In this document: positions 45,506 to 57,020 of the stretch, in pieces
Layout: each line of letters starts with the position of its first letter
Numbering within the stretch: the stretch's first letter is position 1
DNA from: Agriotes lineatus
Taxonomy: Eukaryota; Arthropoda; Insecta; Coleoptera; Elateridae
Reading direction: 5' to 3'
NCBI GenBank assembly: GCA_940337035.1
Contig: CALNHX010002676.1
Coordinates: 1 to 64,000 of the forward strand
DNA length: 64,000 nucleotides
Program-made: the position numbers and the translations under genes
Notes under the pieces: generated by a model
Databases searched by the model: none
What the model was told of the DNA's origin: nothing
Seen by the model: only the letters and a program-made list of their open reading frames with translations

Positions 45506-46432
45506 ATCGGACAGAGCTCAATGTGTATTTTGCAAAGGTCAGTATAGCCAGATGTCTACAATTCAACATGGTGTCCCACAAGGAAGTGTATTGGGACCGT
45601 TGTTATTTGTAATCTATGTTAACGACTTGCCTAATGCCATCCCAGTTTTCACAACTTTATTTGCAGACGATACGACCTTTGCAAGCCACATAGAAGATGA
45701 AACTGTAGTCAATCAATTACAAACCAACATTATCAACCAAGCTTCAGCTTGGTTCCAGGCAAATAAGCTTTGTTTAAACCAAAATAAAACTACCACTTTA
45801 CTATTTTCAAATAAACAAAATATCTGTGAAACCGCAAAATTTTTAGGCCTTACCTTGGATAACAGACAAACTTGGCAAGCACATGTTGACAATCTTTTAA
45901 TTAAGTTATCAAGAACGAACTATGTAATTAGACAAATAAAAACTCGAGTAAACTTAGATGCTGCCATTATTTTATACCAGGCATTATTTCATAGGGTAAT
46001 GACGTACGGTCTGATAAACTGGGGTACCTCTACACATACTAAAAAAAATTTCATTGTACAAAAACGAGCCTTGAGAGTGTTGGCGGGGGCGAGTCAGTTA
46101 GACAGTTGTAAATCATATTCAAACAATATAACATATTAACGCTACCGTCAGCAATACTATATTGTAATCTATTACACATAAAAGAACATTATGGTGATTA
46201 TACAAAAAACGGCGATGCCCATGGTTACGACACCCGCAGTAGAGGCGATATACAGGTTCCGCAGCAGAGATTAACGTCCACTAAACGAAATAATTTCGGA
46301 ATAGGATTATTTAATTCGCTCCCTAGTACTCTCAAAAATGCCCCAACAAAACTCTTCAAAGTTAAGCTTAAAAAACATCTTCTGGCCAATGTCTACTATG
46401 AACTTTCCGATTTCAGATTTATTGAAAATTAA
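45506..46432 (+). pseudogene. LINE ORF2, 3' half of reverse transcriptase and C-terminus, broken
   Basis: Continues the LINE cut at 38558. The frame gives HGVPQGSVLGPLLFVIYVND and the catalytic LFADDTTF (FADD at 45660-45671), then the thumb-side block KFLGLTLDNRQTW. After a one-base shift near 46110 the C-terminal region has HGYDTRSRGDI and a final LFNSLP..FKVKLKKHLL.. block, ending at TAA 46430-46432. The tail block is of CR1/Jockey-type elements. Confidence 0.85.
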
Positions 46433-46615
46433 GACTGTTTTGTTTTATTGACTATAGTATTTTGTTTTACTGTATTTTTCTGTAGATGACTATTTCTGTA
46501 AGTGCATTGAAATATATATTTTTTTAATATTTTATACTTCTATATTTTAACGAGAACTGTGACATATCTAAGCACCACGGTGTATATTATGATGAATAAA
46601 TACTGCCACTACTAT

Positions 46616-46660
<45 letters not shown>

Positions 46661-46661
46661 A
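46433..46661 (+). repeat. LINE 3' UTR and (ACT)n tail
   Basis: A short 3' UTR leads through GATGAATAAATACTGCC to an ACT/CTA microsatellite at about 46608-46661. Short tandem repeats are common 3' tails of such LINEs, so this likely marks the element end. Confidence 0.75.
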
Positions 46662-47445
46662 GTTCCTAGAACATTTTCTAAATTTACACTTACAAAATAC
46701 ATTTTCGTAAGTTACATTGGGACGAACACTTATAGTTATTAAGTTTGGGATAAGCACATTATTCTTCAAGTTCCAACCAAAATTAATTGGATTGTGTATT
46801 TCTGGATTTATCGTAGCCGCACTTTTCAAAATAATTATGTGATACGCAGCTTCATAAAAGTAATTCTATGTTTCTGGAATTTTGCATAGGGCCATTATTC
46901 TAGATTATTCCAAACAATTTTTTTAATGATGTTTTGCCATGTTCGAAACAGAAATAGTACTTTACCTGAACAAAAGGTATCTTTAAACTACTGCCAATGC
47001 CTACTTGATATGACGCCGGCACGCTAGAGGCGGAGATTTTCAAAGGGTTACTCCTAAGGTACTAAGGAACATTTCTGCCAAAAATTCAGGACTACATTAT
47101 TCTTCTTGAGGTAGATATCTATTAGCCTGGGCTAACTCCAAACACGCAGCGGAAAATAACAGAGCGATGTACAAAAATAAATCCTATCTTTTAGAATAAT
47201 AAAGCAATAGAGATAATTCTTTCACTAAAAAATTCTCCATTCTTTTCTATAATATCTGTCCCAGGATTCTTCCTCCTGACGTCACACGCGGATGTGTATG
47301 ACGTACGATTAGCTACCAAGTTCGTAATTGAACAACTACAATCATGAAACTTCCGGTCAGTTGTCAATGTCAACGGCTAAAAGTGAGGTTAGGTCGTCAC
47401 AAAAATATAACTTAATAGTTATTGAAGTGCATTATAATTGCGCGG
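46662..47445. other. No recognisable feature
   Basis: AT-rich flank after the LINE tail. No motif or gene seen on either strand. Confidence 0.4.
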
Positions 47446-47590
47446 CGAAGCAAAATAGTATATTGTATGTTAAGAGCTGAAAGTGCATTCTTGCCGCTTG
47501 CGCATGAATATTGCTGGTTGAGACGAAGTCGAAACCAGCAATCATGCAAAAGCACTTTTAGCTCGAAACATACATACTATTTTTTCGACG
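47446..47590. repeat. Long imperfect hairpin with GACGAAGTCG loop
   Basis: Arms 47446-47520 and 47531-47590 pair through AATAGTAT/ATACTATT, TGTATGTT/AACATACA, GAGCT/AGCTC, AAAGTGC/GCACTTT, CATGA..ATTGCTGGTT/AACCAGCAAT..CATG. The loop GACGAAGTC is the reverse complement of the loop in the hairpin at 58047. Confidence 0.75.
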
Positions 47591-48020
47591 ACTGAGCATA
47601 TTATTAAAGGAAAATATCAAATTTCGTTTTATCGCAAAAATTAATTGACAATCAAGTTAACATTACTCGCGCAGTCTATATGACATGTGACGCGATTATT
47701 TCCACAAATGACGGGCGTTGTCAAGGAAACATTCGGACGTGGCTACCTATTTTGTTCACGCGGAAACCCAAAACGCTCGGCGAGCGGCAAAAAGATGAAA
47801 ACGCACGCTCAGCGGCAAATGTCAACTTTCTGTTGTCAAATGACACTGAGAAAAATCTACTTTCGATGTCAGTCGTCGAAAAACAAATAAATATCATTTA
47901 AAGTAATTTTGCTAACTTTTGAAGTCGATGTGTATAAACCTGGGCATATTTGTTTAACATTGTATTGAAATGAAGTTTGGTGTTACATCCAGTGATGTTC
48001 CCATACAAGTTTTTCGAAGT
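47591..48020. other. No recognisable feature
   Basis: Short plus-strand frames at 47680-47901 overlap each other and carry no family motif. I regard them as chance. Confidence 0.4.
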
Positions 48021-49485
48021 ATACTGATGGGGCCACAATTATATATAACAGCAATGAGATAACATGAACACAAAATAAAATGCTTGAGTAAGAAAGAGAT
48101 GCGCATACAACAAAATTATTTTAGTAGGCACAATTAGTTGACATATGTCATAATTAAAGTAAGCGTCAAGCCTACTCGTATATTTGCTACTACGTTTATC
48201 TCTTTCCTACTCAAGCAATATGTGTTATCTTCTTATTCATGTTATCTCATTGCTGTTATATACAGTGTGTACATAAAGTAAGGAATAAATTCATTATCTA
48301 GAAAAGGAAAAGGTTTTCGGAAAAATCCTCGGACACGTCAACCTTTGTTTTAAGATGCGCATCTTTTGACGTTCTAGTCGCATTGGTGACATTATTACTG
48401 TTCCGGATATGACGTCATCCACATTTTTTTCAAATAGCAACCTCTATTTTTGACAGCGCCATTTGAAAGAGCATATTTTTCTGCATACAGCACATCAAAA
48501 TCTTTGTCATGTTACATAAGGAAATTTTCGAGAAAATTAATGTTATAACGATTTAATTAATTTTAATTAATTTATTTTATTCAGTTAATTGAACAAACTA
48601 ATTAATTAAGTGTTGAAACGGAAGTCCTTCCTAGCTTTGTAAAGGTCTCTTTCTAAGTCCTAAAAAACCACTCTTTTTATTATAGCAAGAAAGACATTTT
48701 ATCCACAATCACCTTATAATTGAAGTTTTATCCACACTTATAAACCGTCTAAAGTACCACTTTATCCATTAGTGGAATAATGAAATTACTTTATTCCACT
48801 AGTGGGATAAAACCATGTCACTTACTACTGCAGTGTTGGTAGCACTGTCAAGCTATGCCAAATTCGAAATTTCTACGTTAAGTTTTGCGTCAATCTGTGT
48901 CAAATAACAAACAAAACTTAACCTATTAACCTCTCGAATTTGACATAGACTGACAATACACTTCAGTACTGCCAAACGTAAAACATTTGATCTTTCGGTA
49001 CTTTCCAAATTGTCACTATGACTTTTCATGTTTTTTACTTCCTTTTACGATAAAGGAAGTATTGGATTTACCTCAAAAATTTGAAATTGAGTTTTCAACA
49101 GATCTTCACGTTTTAGAGTCCCCTGAATTAATTAGTTTGTTCAATTAACCGAATAAAATAAATTAATTTTAAATCACTATAACATTAATTTTATCGAAAA
49201 TTTTCTTATGTAACATGACAAAAATTTTGATGTGTTGTGTGCAGAAAAATATGCTCTTTCAAATGGCGCTGTCAAAAATAGAGGTTGCCATTTGAAAAAA
49301 AATTCGATGACGTCATATCCGGAACAGTAATGATGTCACCAATGCGACTAGAACGTCAAAAGATGCGCATCTTAAAACAAAGGTTGACATGTCTGAGGAT
49401 TTTTCCGAAAAGCTTTCCCTTTTCTAGATAATGAATTTATTCCTTACTTTATGTACACACTGTATAATTGTGGTCCCATCGGTAT
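48021..49485. mobile_element. Palindromic MITE interrupted by a foldback element
   Basis: The left arm, 48021-48068 (ATACTGATGGGGCCACAATT then TATATAACAGCAATGAGATA), is matched inverted by 48236-48262 plus 49463-49485, that is, on both sides of the foldback insertion at 48263-49462. Inner arms also pair (TGCTTGAGTA/TACTCAAGCA). Without the insertion it is about 265 bp. Family unknown. Confidence 0.7.
48263..49462. mobile_element. 1.2-kb foldback element with about 345-bp TIRs (mariner-like ends)
   Basis: It begins CAGTGTGTACATAAAGTAAGG and ends with the inverse. Left arm 48263-48610 and right arm 49122-49462 are about 95% alike by eye. TA, possibly TATA, is duplicated at the ends. TA targets and a CAGTG end suggest Tc1/mariner mobilisation. 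There is no transposase. The centre (48611-49121) contains two more palindromes, 48763-48812 and 48830-48985. Confidence 0.8.
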
Positions 49486-50692
49486 TATACTACCGGTAAC
49501 CCATTATGTGCCTGACTTTTCTGGTGGTTGCTTGGCGGGGGAGGGGGGGGGGGCATTTACAACAAATGAGTTAAACATTGTATTATTTTTCTCCATATAA
49601 AATTGAAAAAAATCGATTAACCTAATTAAATGTATTGACAAAAAATTGTTTTCGTAATGCATCTTCTTAACTTCACTACGAGGAGCTGAAAGTGCCGATC
49701 GATGGTCTCGCAGCCAAACCTTCACGTATGGTCGCGGAATACATCCTTCACTGCTGCTCGAAAGGTAGAGTGGTGGGATAAATCCTACAAACACTGGCAG
49801 TCTTGGTGCAGACAATTGTTCAAGTAGTGTTCGACTTGACGTTAGGCCTAATTTGTAAGCACATTCAATGAGTTTTCATAAAATTGCTTGAGAGTATACG
49901 CAGTATGCCCAGAAAATCCTGAGAGTATACGGCGTATATGGAGTCTACCCTATGGGAACACCACCACTACACTTATATCCACTAATTAATATTTGTAGAT
50001 GAAATTGCAACTCACAATGAAAACCCAGAAACAACTGTTTAGACGTTTAGTTAAGATGTCAACTAGATAATATACCATATCTTCTTCTTAAGGTTCCGAT
50101 AGCAATCGGATACCTAATCTAATAAATATTTTTGTAAATCTTACTTGTTTCTTACTAGTTCTAGAATTAACTTATAAATCAAATTGAAATTACTAAGAAA
50201 AGTTTTAAGTAATCCATTTTTTAAAACAACATATATTAGGAATAAACCAACTCGATCGTAATAATGTATTTAATACACTGCTGAACAAACCAATGAGCCT
50301 AAGATTCACAACAATTTTTAAACAAAATATTAATAAATGTAATACAACAAAGAGCTTAAAGTAATGTAAATTAAATATTTTTGCTAATTTTGGCTACTAC
50401 AGTAAAATAAATGTAAACAGATATTAACGTATGGATGTATTAATAGATCCATGTATTAACGACACAAGGTTTATTGGCAAAACGAGGCGGTGAGTCGAGT
50501 TTTGCGGCAAGCAAACGAGTATCGCTAAGTGCCATAAGTAAACGTGTATTGTTCAATATTTTATATTCATCAATAAATTCTGGTTTAATGTATTTTTGTA
50601 TATAAAACAAGTGCGGTAATTACACTCAGAAGCTCTTAATGATACTAAAATTAATTTGGTTAATAGCCAATAACAACACCGATGAAGATTTC
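49486..50692. other. No supported gene
   Basis: A minus-strand frame of 103 residues at 49504-49815 has no motif that I recognise and contains a Pro-rich end coming from a G-run (49543-49555). CCTGAGAGTATACGGCGTAT-like copies occur at 49888 and 49918. The rest is AT-rich. Confidence 0.4.
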
Positions 50693-50865
50693 TCCAAAAA
50701 CTACCGAAAACTGCAAAAGAATATTTGATCAACATTTACAACTTAACTTGGAGTAGTCATCAGTTTCCTAAAAAATGGACACAAGCCAACCTACTGCCAA
50801 TACTCAAACAAAGTAAACCCCAAGACCAAATATCATCCTACAGACCCATATCTCTCACGTGCACA
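50693..50865 (+). pseudogene. LINE reverse transcriptase fragment
   Basis: The plus frame reads YLINIYNLTWSSHQFPKKWT .. ANLLPILK .. SYRPISLTC, the start of the RT domain in Jockey/I-type LINEs. It stops where a palindromic array begins, at 50864. No other part of this LINE is found nearby. Confidence 0.75.
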
Positions 50866-51509
50866 ACTTGAGCATTTTTACGCGCACGAACGGCTTACGC
50901 GCACACACGATCGTTCGCGAAAATTTAAACATGTACACCATACGCTTTGAGCTGGGTACTGGCTTGAGCATTTTTACGAGCACGAACGTGTGTGCGCGTA
51001 AACCGTTCGTGCGCGTAAAAATACTCAAGTCAGTACCCAGCCTTAAAACCGACAAGCGATGGATTGCGTTCGTGCGTGTTGCCGCGTACGCGCACGCAAA
51101 TTCGGGCTGGTACTGATTAGACCAATTTTACGCGCAAACCGTTCGTACGCGCAAAAATGCTCAAGTCAGTACGCACCTTTGTATCTTGTTCGTGCGCGCA
51201 CGCAAATTTGGGCTGGTACTGATTAGAGCAATTTTACACGCAAACCGTTCGTGCGCGTAAAAAGTACGCACCTTTAAGGTGCGTACTGACTTGAGCATTT
51301 TTGCGCGCACAAACGGTTTGCGCGTAAAATTGCTCTAATCAGTACCAGCCCGAATTTGCGTGCGCGTACGCGGCAACACGCACGAACGCAATCCATCGCT
51401 TGCCGGTTTTATGGCTGGGTACTGACTTGAGCATTTTTACGCGCACGAACGGTTTACGCGTACACACGTTTGTGCGCGTAAAAATGCTCAAGCCAGTACC
51501 CAGCTTTAG
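50864..51509. repeat. CpG-rich multi-arm palindromic array
   Basis: Several inverted and direct copies of TTGAGCATTTTTACGCGC, GAACGGTTTACGCG and GGGCTGGTACTGATTAGA units alternate over 646 bp. The main symmetry centre is GTACGCACC..GGTGCGTAC at 51264-51286, and smaller palindromes occur at about 50965-51040 and 51415-51505. It is markedly richer in CG dinucleotides than its flanks. It lies in a LINE RT remnant. It could be a foldback transposon without coding capacity. Confidence 0.75.
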
Positions 51510-53333
51510 GTTTTGTAGGCCCTTCGACGGTTGTTGCAATATTCACGTATCAATATAAAACAGTATATAACTCGGTATAGAAGAAATAAATTTGCATTAA
51601 TGGCGCTGTTTACCAGTGCAGACACAGCTGACCGTTCAAATAACACTTTACACTCGGTTTAGAAGATTTGACAATGCGGCGGATGCGTGTTCCACCGTTT
51701 ATATGCTGACTGGAAATTTCAGTCTGATTGTAAAATGATCTGTATTTTAAAAGCATTTTAGAAAACGTCGGGCAGTTTGCAGACTGACTAGTCAATTTGC
51801 AAACGGACAGTTTTTGGAATCCGACTGCGACATATATTGTAAATCTTTCAATACAGTATGATCAAGCGGCTATTTTCTGGTTAAATAAGTAGTAAACGTA
51901 ACATAACACTTTTTAAATTCAGATCTCATTTTGTGTTCAGTCTGCTCCTCGATATTTAAGCTGGAAAATAACCTTGCGTTTACACCAATGTCCAATTGAC
52001 TCACATCAACATGGTTCCTGACTTCGTCGACATGAATTTCAGACATTTTTTTTGCGTCAGCTTTACCATCGTTAGTCAGTTCTGATTTTTTAATAAATTT
52101 TTACATAAAGATGGATAGTAATTCGGTTCAGGAAGAATACAGAAAATGAATCCGTGGCTCGGTGGATTGAAAACAGATCAAAAAGAAATCGATGCACTCT
52201 GCCATGTGTATAGCAAAAGATATGTAAATTTCCGATTTTTTGTCCCTCAAAACTTTTGCCAATCTTTAATAACGGTGAGTACTTTCTAATGTATGTAACA
52301 AAAGTTTTGAGAACATTTTTTTAATCTAATAATACAAACTATAGTTGTTTTACTTAAATTTATACTACACAAACTTATCACTTAAGATTTAATAATAATT
52401 ATAATTTATCACATCGCAGCTAAATGGCCATGGGTTTCAATGATTCGCAATTTGTTGCGAATGCCTCTCATCACCTCTTGGACGTAAATACGTTAAACTT
52501 TCGAATCTTCTGAAGCCTTGAGTGATTCAAACTCGAGGGCAGCCCGTTTTGGTAAGATTCATACACGACAAACCTTCCTCACCTTCCCTAATGACACGGC
52601 TAATTGTTGTCACAAATATTTTGGTTTCTATAAATGGCGACAATGTCACGTGTGAGCATACGCCCAACCAAGTTGTAAATAGCTTTTCTCAATTCCAGCT
52701 TGTAAGACATTTTGCAATACTTTCTAAGCACAAATATATTGTCAAACTGTAGAGAACATTTGACAGATACCTCATATCCAATGGTAAGTTGATTGCTTTA
52801 TTTTTAATAGAAAAATATAATACGAAACTTTTTCTCAAAAATTTTGTTACATACGTAACTTGACTTAAAATCTTTTTGTTTTGGCAGGTTAATTAAAAAA
52901 TGTTCTTTTAAATTCTTCCATTGGCCGCAATATGAGTTAAAACGTTTTTAACCTGAGCCAGCAACTTAAGATATGTTGTAACATATTTTCTACCTCCACA
53001 CCAGTAAAAAATAGAAGTCAAATTGTAGTCTGCTCTTCTGACGACGCAAAAAATTGCAATCTTACGCGAACTCGTCATAATTAAAATCCACTTTTTCCAG
53101 TCCTTTCATTAAATGCTGTATGCATTTTATGGAGACTGCACGTACCGATATTATATTTTTGTTGTTGTGGTTGTCTATAGTAAGTCCTTTTCGAATTTTT
53201 TTATCAAATGACAAGTTTACATTCGGCCCATCCATACTTATTTGTAATAAGTATGCAACATCCAGGATTAAAGTATTAAAAACTTCGAATAATTTCAAAT
53301 CGTCAAACGTGCGATGCCCCAAATACAAGGAAT
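51510..53333. other. No supported gene; two weak coding hints
   Basis: Plus strand 52146-52274 reads MNPWLGGLKTDQKEIDALCH.. and ends at a donor-like GGTGAGTA. Minus strand 53328-53062 contains LLQISMDGPNVN, a phrase I associate with uncharacterised transposon-like insect proteins. Neither is long or complete enough for a call. Confidence 0.3.
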
Positions 53334-53528
53334 GAGTATAGCAGCGCCGTAGCTACAAGCTTGGGGGCCCCGGGGCAACAAATAATTATGGGGCCCTCAC
53401 GTTATCTTCCCCTTTACCACTACATTACTTTAATTTAGTAAGTCTTTTTTAATATGGTTGCTATTTGGTATTTTTTCTGTTAAGATAAAAGAATGGGCAT
53501 TTAAAACAGACAAAGCACATATTTACTT

Positions 53529-55722
53529 TGTTACGGTATTAAATCCTCAGATCGTAATAGGTCGTATTGATTGTCCAAAATCGGGTACAAACTACAGGGT
53601 TCGCCGGCTTTCCCTAGAAATCACAGATCTTAATGTGTCGGAGCAGATTTTGTTGCTCCGGTTACTCGCACTTAGCTCAGTCGGGAAGGGGTAGTTCGAA
53701 GACTTCAATGGAAAACCGACGGGGTACTTACCCTAAAGCTTGCTTAACAGAAAAATAAATGCCTGAGCGCCACTTGGTTCTGATTAGGGGTGGTTAACGT
53801 GTCTAGAACCAAGAACAATACACGTAGACTATGTAGAAGTCCTCCAGGTACGTTGCTGAACACCTCAGCCTGTTGGTTACCAAGCCTCCTCCGAGTAGCC
53901 GGGTCACCTTGTCGTTAAATCACTTACCTTCAAGGCCACCGTCACTAAAGAATAACAAAAGAACACTGACTGGCCCAAATCTCGGGGCTCGCTTAATCAA
54001 AAGAGCATGCTTTAACTTCACAAAATTAATTACACTTGGCCTTTGCCACACTGGATTAGTTAATGACCCAGAAGGGGTTTCAAAATTCATAAAAAGAATG
54101 AACTGACTTTAACAGGTTTATTATTTAAAGGAATAAATGACAGTTTACACAAATCGGTACATTAAAACAAAAACCCGGAGGTGAATTTAAATTTAGTAAT
54201 ACGATATCCTACGTGAATATGAAAGGGGGCCCCACAAAACCAAAATATATCTTAAGGGCTAGTTACAAAGACACACAAAAACACAGTATGATCCAAAACA
54301 AATGACATAAAATAGACGCCAGGAGTAAAGTCCCTGGTAAACATTAACTGAGACAAATCATAAGTCCTAGCGGACGTACGCAACGTTTATAAGCACTGAC
54401 GCACAATAAAATATAAAATCGCACCTTAAGTTAGGCACCAGAATTGTTTAGTTGATACAATGCAGGGCGCCTACCTGATAGTTGCAGCATGCAGTCTTAA
54501 GTGCAGATGTAGTTGTCCTCGTGGAGGCCTGGTAAAACCTGCCAGAGGTGTAGCGAATTCTCCAGAAGAGGCAACAGGTGGAGCAGAAACTCGAGGGAAT
54601 TGACAGTCGGCAGCAAGCATCAATCAACGAGGGGACAGCAAACAACACTATATCGCGCGGTGGCCCTTTCTTCAATTAAACCCGACGTTGACACAGATAT
54701 GCATTACGCAATGGTTTTTTCGCGACTTAACAGGGAAAAAAGTTAGTTGAGGCTCATCAGATATCGTTTCTAATCAAATCGGCAAAGAGTGCCAAAAGTC
54801 TCCCCGGAGACCAACTGTAGGAAACGAAAATCGGCCCTTCATTAACAACGTCGGTTAAATACACTTCCTCTGCCCAACGCGCACTTCCAAAGACACACAC
54901 GAATTAATGTTCACTTCGAAGATTCGGGTTTAACTGCACTCGCCATTAACGTGCCCAAAGGCACTCGAAAAGTCGCATAAAAGCCAAAAAGGATTCACCA
55001 TGTTAATCACCAAATGTTAGCAAAAGCTCCCCCGATTCGCGGCACAAGCTGCGAACCGGGGCTGAGAAAAAACACCACGTCTAGTTTACTCAAGAGCTGG
55101 GTACCGATTCTTAATTTTAAATTGGACTCTGCGTGAAGAACACGACGGAAAAGAGTTTAGAACTCCGAAACCACTAATTTTAAATGCATCATTCCCTAAG
55201 GAGTTATCAATTTTTATTTCCTTTACACAAAGCTTGGTCATCAAAGAACGTTCTAGAAAGAATTTCTGGTTATACAGCGGATCCCAAAAATATTAAGTTA
55301 CAAGGTCAATCCTGCCGAACTTTAAACGATAATTTATAAGAGGAACATTAAGCTGTTATATTCCTAGAAGCTTAACTACGTCGGGCAGTATTTAAATAAG
55401 TTAAAGGTTGGGACTCAAAGCGATTTAAGCTGGGACGTAAACAAAGGATGCCTTATGTTCTCAATTCGAAGAATATGATTTAGACGGAAGTGACTGCAAT
55501 AGATTACATACGGCTCCGAGGAAATGCTTATTAGTGAGAATTCCAAGGACCGCGGGCATATTTGAGCTTGAACTGAATGAATTGGCTGCAGCATTTTAAA
55601 ATTATAATACAGGGTCGTACCAGAAAATTTTAAATAGAATAATTTCAGCTTAAATGCGCTAATAACACCCAATCGTGGAATTGATGACAAGGATAGCTTA
55701 ATGACGTCAAAATCACTTAACA
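53529..55722 (-). mobile_element. Solo LTR of the large LTR family, nested in hAT
   Basis: Reverse-oriented, 2,194 bp, from TGTTACGG to TTAACA. An exact duplication ACTT flanks it (53525-53528, 55723-55726). In LTR orientation it begins TGTTAAGTGATTTTGACG, similar to TGTTAGC..TTTTCGACC of the full element, and 53570-53740 matches the 3' end of that LTR closely. No interior remains. Confidence 0.88.
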
Positions 55723-55984
55723 ACTTGTCACATTGAGTTTAATATAAACCTGTAGAAGCTTGCTAACTAGTTGGCTAAGACGTTAGCCTTATACTGCAGC
55801 GGTCCCGGTTATTATTATTAATTTAGGGGTAGTCGTTAGGTCCCGCTAAAGGAACGCTATGTAAAAACCTCTGCACCAGGCGGAGTACCACCCGTTATAC
55901 GACATCCAAGCATGCATATAAATCACACAAAGTTAAAATATCCTAAGTCTACACAAGTTGAGTTTTAACTGAAAACAGGATCAG

Positions 55985-56260
55985 ATTAAATTCTGTTTCC
56001 TAACTTTTTAAAGCAAAGTCATTGATTACTTTATCAAAGTTAATTTGTTGAGCTCTATCATTTTCAATTGAAAACAAAGCTAGATTGCTGAGCATTTCCT
56101 GTCCCATAGTGCTTCGTATGCAATTCTTGATCAATTTCAGTTTTGAAAATTACCGTTCAGCCTTAGCTACGGTCACAGGAACTGTTAAGTACCTACATAA
56201 TACATGCTGTACACATATCAGGATGATGTTGGCGAAAGTGAGCTGTGATCAGTTATTATT
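55985..56260 (-). pseudogene. hAT transposase C-terminal (hATC) fragment
   Basis: Minus-strand frames give PVTVAKAE then, after a shift, a KLKLIKNCIRSTMGQEMLSN block and FDKVINDFALKK. This is the dimerisation domain of a ZMYM1-like hAT transposase. It is the only coding remnant of the element and contains frameshifts. Confidence 0.75.
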
Positions 56261-56484
56261 AACAGACCTGCAAATTCCTTGACGCCGCTAATTTTCTCAA
56301 GTTTGGCAGTTTGGTTCAATACTTTTTAAAGACAATTTCGTAAAAAACTCCCTCCGCTTTTGGGGGCCACCTATGTTCGGGGGCCCCGGGGCGCTGCCTC
56401 GGTGGTAGCTACGGCCCTGGAGTGTAGCTTCTTCTCTCATAGAACAATATTGAACGTAAGCGTCGAATTGGTTTTTTACCTGAC

Positions 56485-56507
56485 NNNNNNNNNNNNNNNN
56501 NNNNNNN
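56485..56507. other. Run of 23 N (assembly gap)
   Basis: Unknown bases. Frames that cross it are not interpretable. Confidence 0.99.
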
Positions 56508-56737
56508 AATTTACGGTTAATAAACTTATTTTCTGGATGTTTATTGTTAATATGGAACTTGAATTCTAAGGAATACTCGAATAAAATACTAAAGAAACGG
56601 GCTTGGGAGCAACTAGTTTTGATTTTTTGCAACGGTGATGATACTGAAGAGAAAAAGAAGAATTTAGGTAAGGTACAACATTAATTTATTTTCAACTTAA
56701 AACTAAAGTATAAAGTAATTATTGCAAATAGTTATTT

Positions 56738-56853
56738 AAGCATCAAGGGAAGTAAGTAGCTTTTACCAGTCGAGAACGAGTTTGCCAGCCCGAGCGAGCG
56801 AGAGCTGGCAAAGTTCGATACTGGTTATAGATAGTTACTTCCCGAGCATGCTT
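56738..56853. repeat. Long imperfect hairpin with GC-rich loop
   Basis: Arms 56738-56789 and 56804-56853 pair through AAGCAT/ATGCTT, GGGAAGTAA/TTACTTCCC, ACCAGT/ACTGGT, GAAC/GTTC and TTTGCCAGC/GCTGGCAAA. The loop is CCGAGCGAGCGAGA. Same architecture as the other GC-loop hairpins. Confidence 0.8.
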
Positions 56854-57020
56854 ATAAGATTTTTCTCCATGCCCAACAAAAATTTGAATAAAATATCCTA
56901 TTCAATTTACCACCATCTTTAGGCCCATTACGTTGGGCCATTCTGTTCTGTTACGCAACCCGCACCTGCCTTCCCCTGCCGCCGCCTGACCAAAGAAGGG
57001 GGCCCGCTCTAAGCTCTGCC

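Larger units (their letters stand above)
53342..56419 (-). mobile_element. Internally deleted hAT element
   Basis: Ends CAGCGCCGTAGCTAC and, inverted, CAGGGCCGTAGCTAC are followed inside by inverted GGGGGCCCCGGGGC. The flanks GAGTATAG (53334-53341) and GAGTGTAG (56420-56427) form an 8-bp duplication with one mismatch. It retains only the C-terminal part of a transposase and is interrupted by a solo LTR at 53529-55722. Confidence 0.85.

Noticed and set aside
49504..49815. 103-residue minus-strand protein
   Set aside because: No recognised domain; the C-terminal Pro stretch comes from a G homopolymer; no neighbouring exon signals.
53062..53328. Gene with LLQISMDGPNVN phrase
   Set aside because: Only a short phrase recalls a known insect repeat protein; no further exon or frame supports it.
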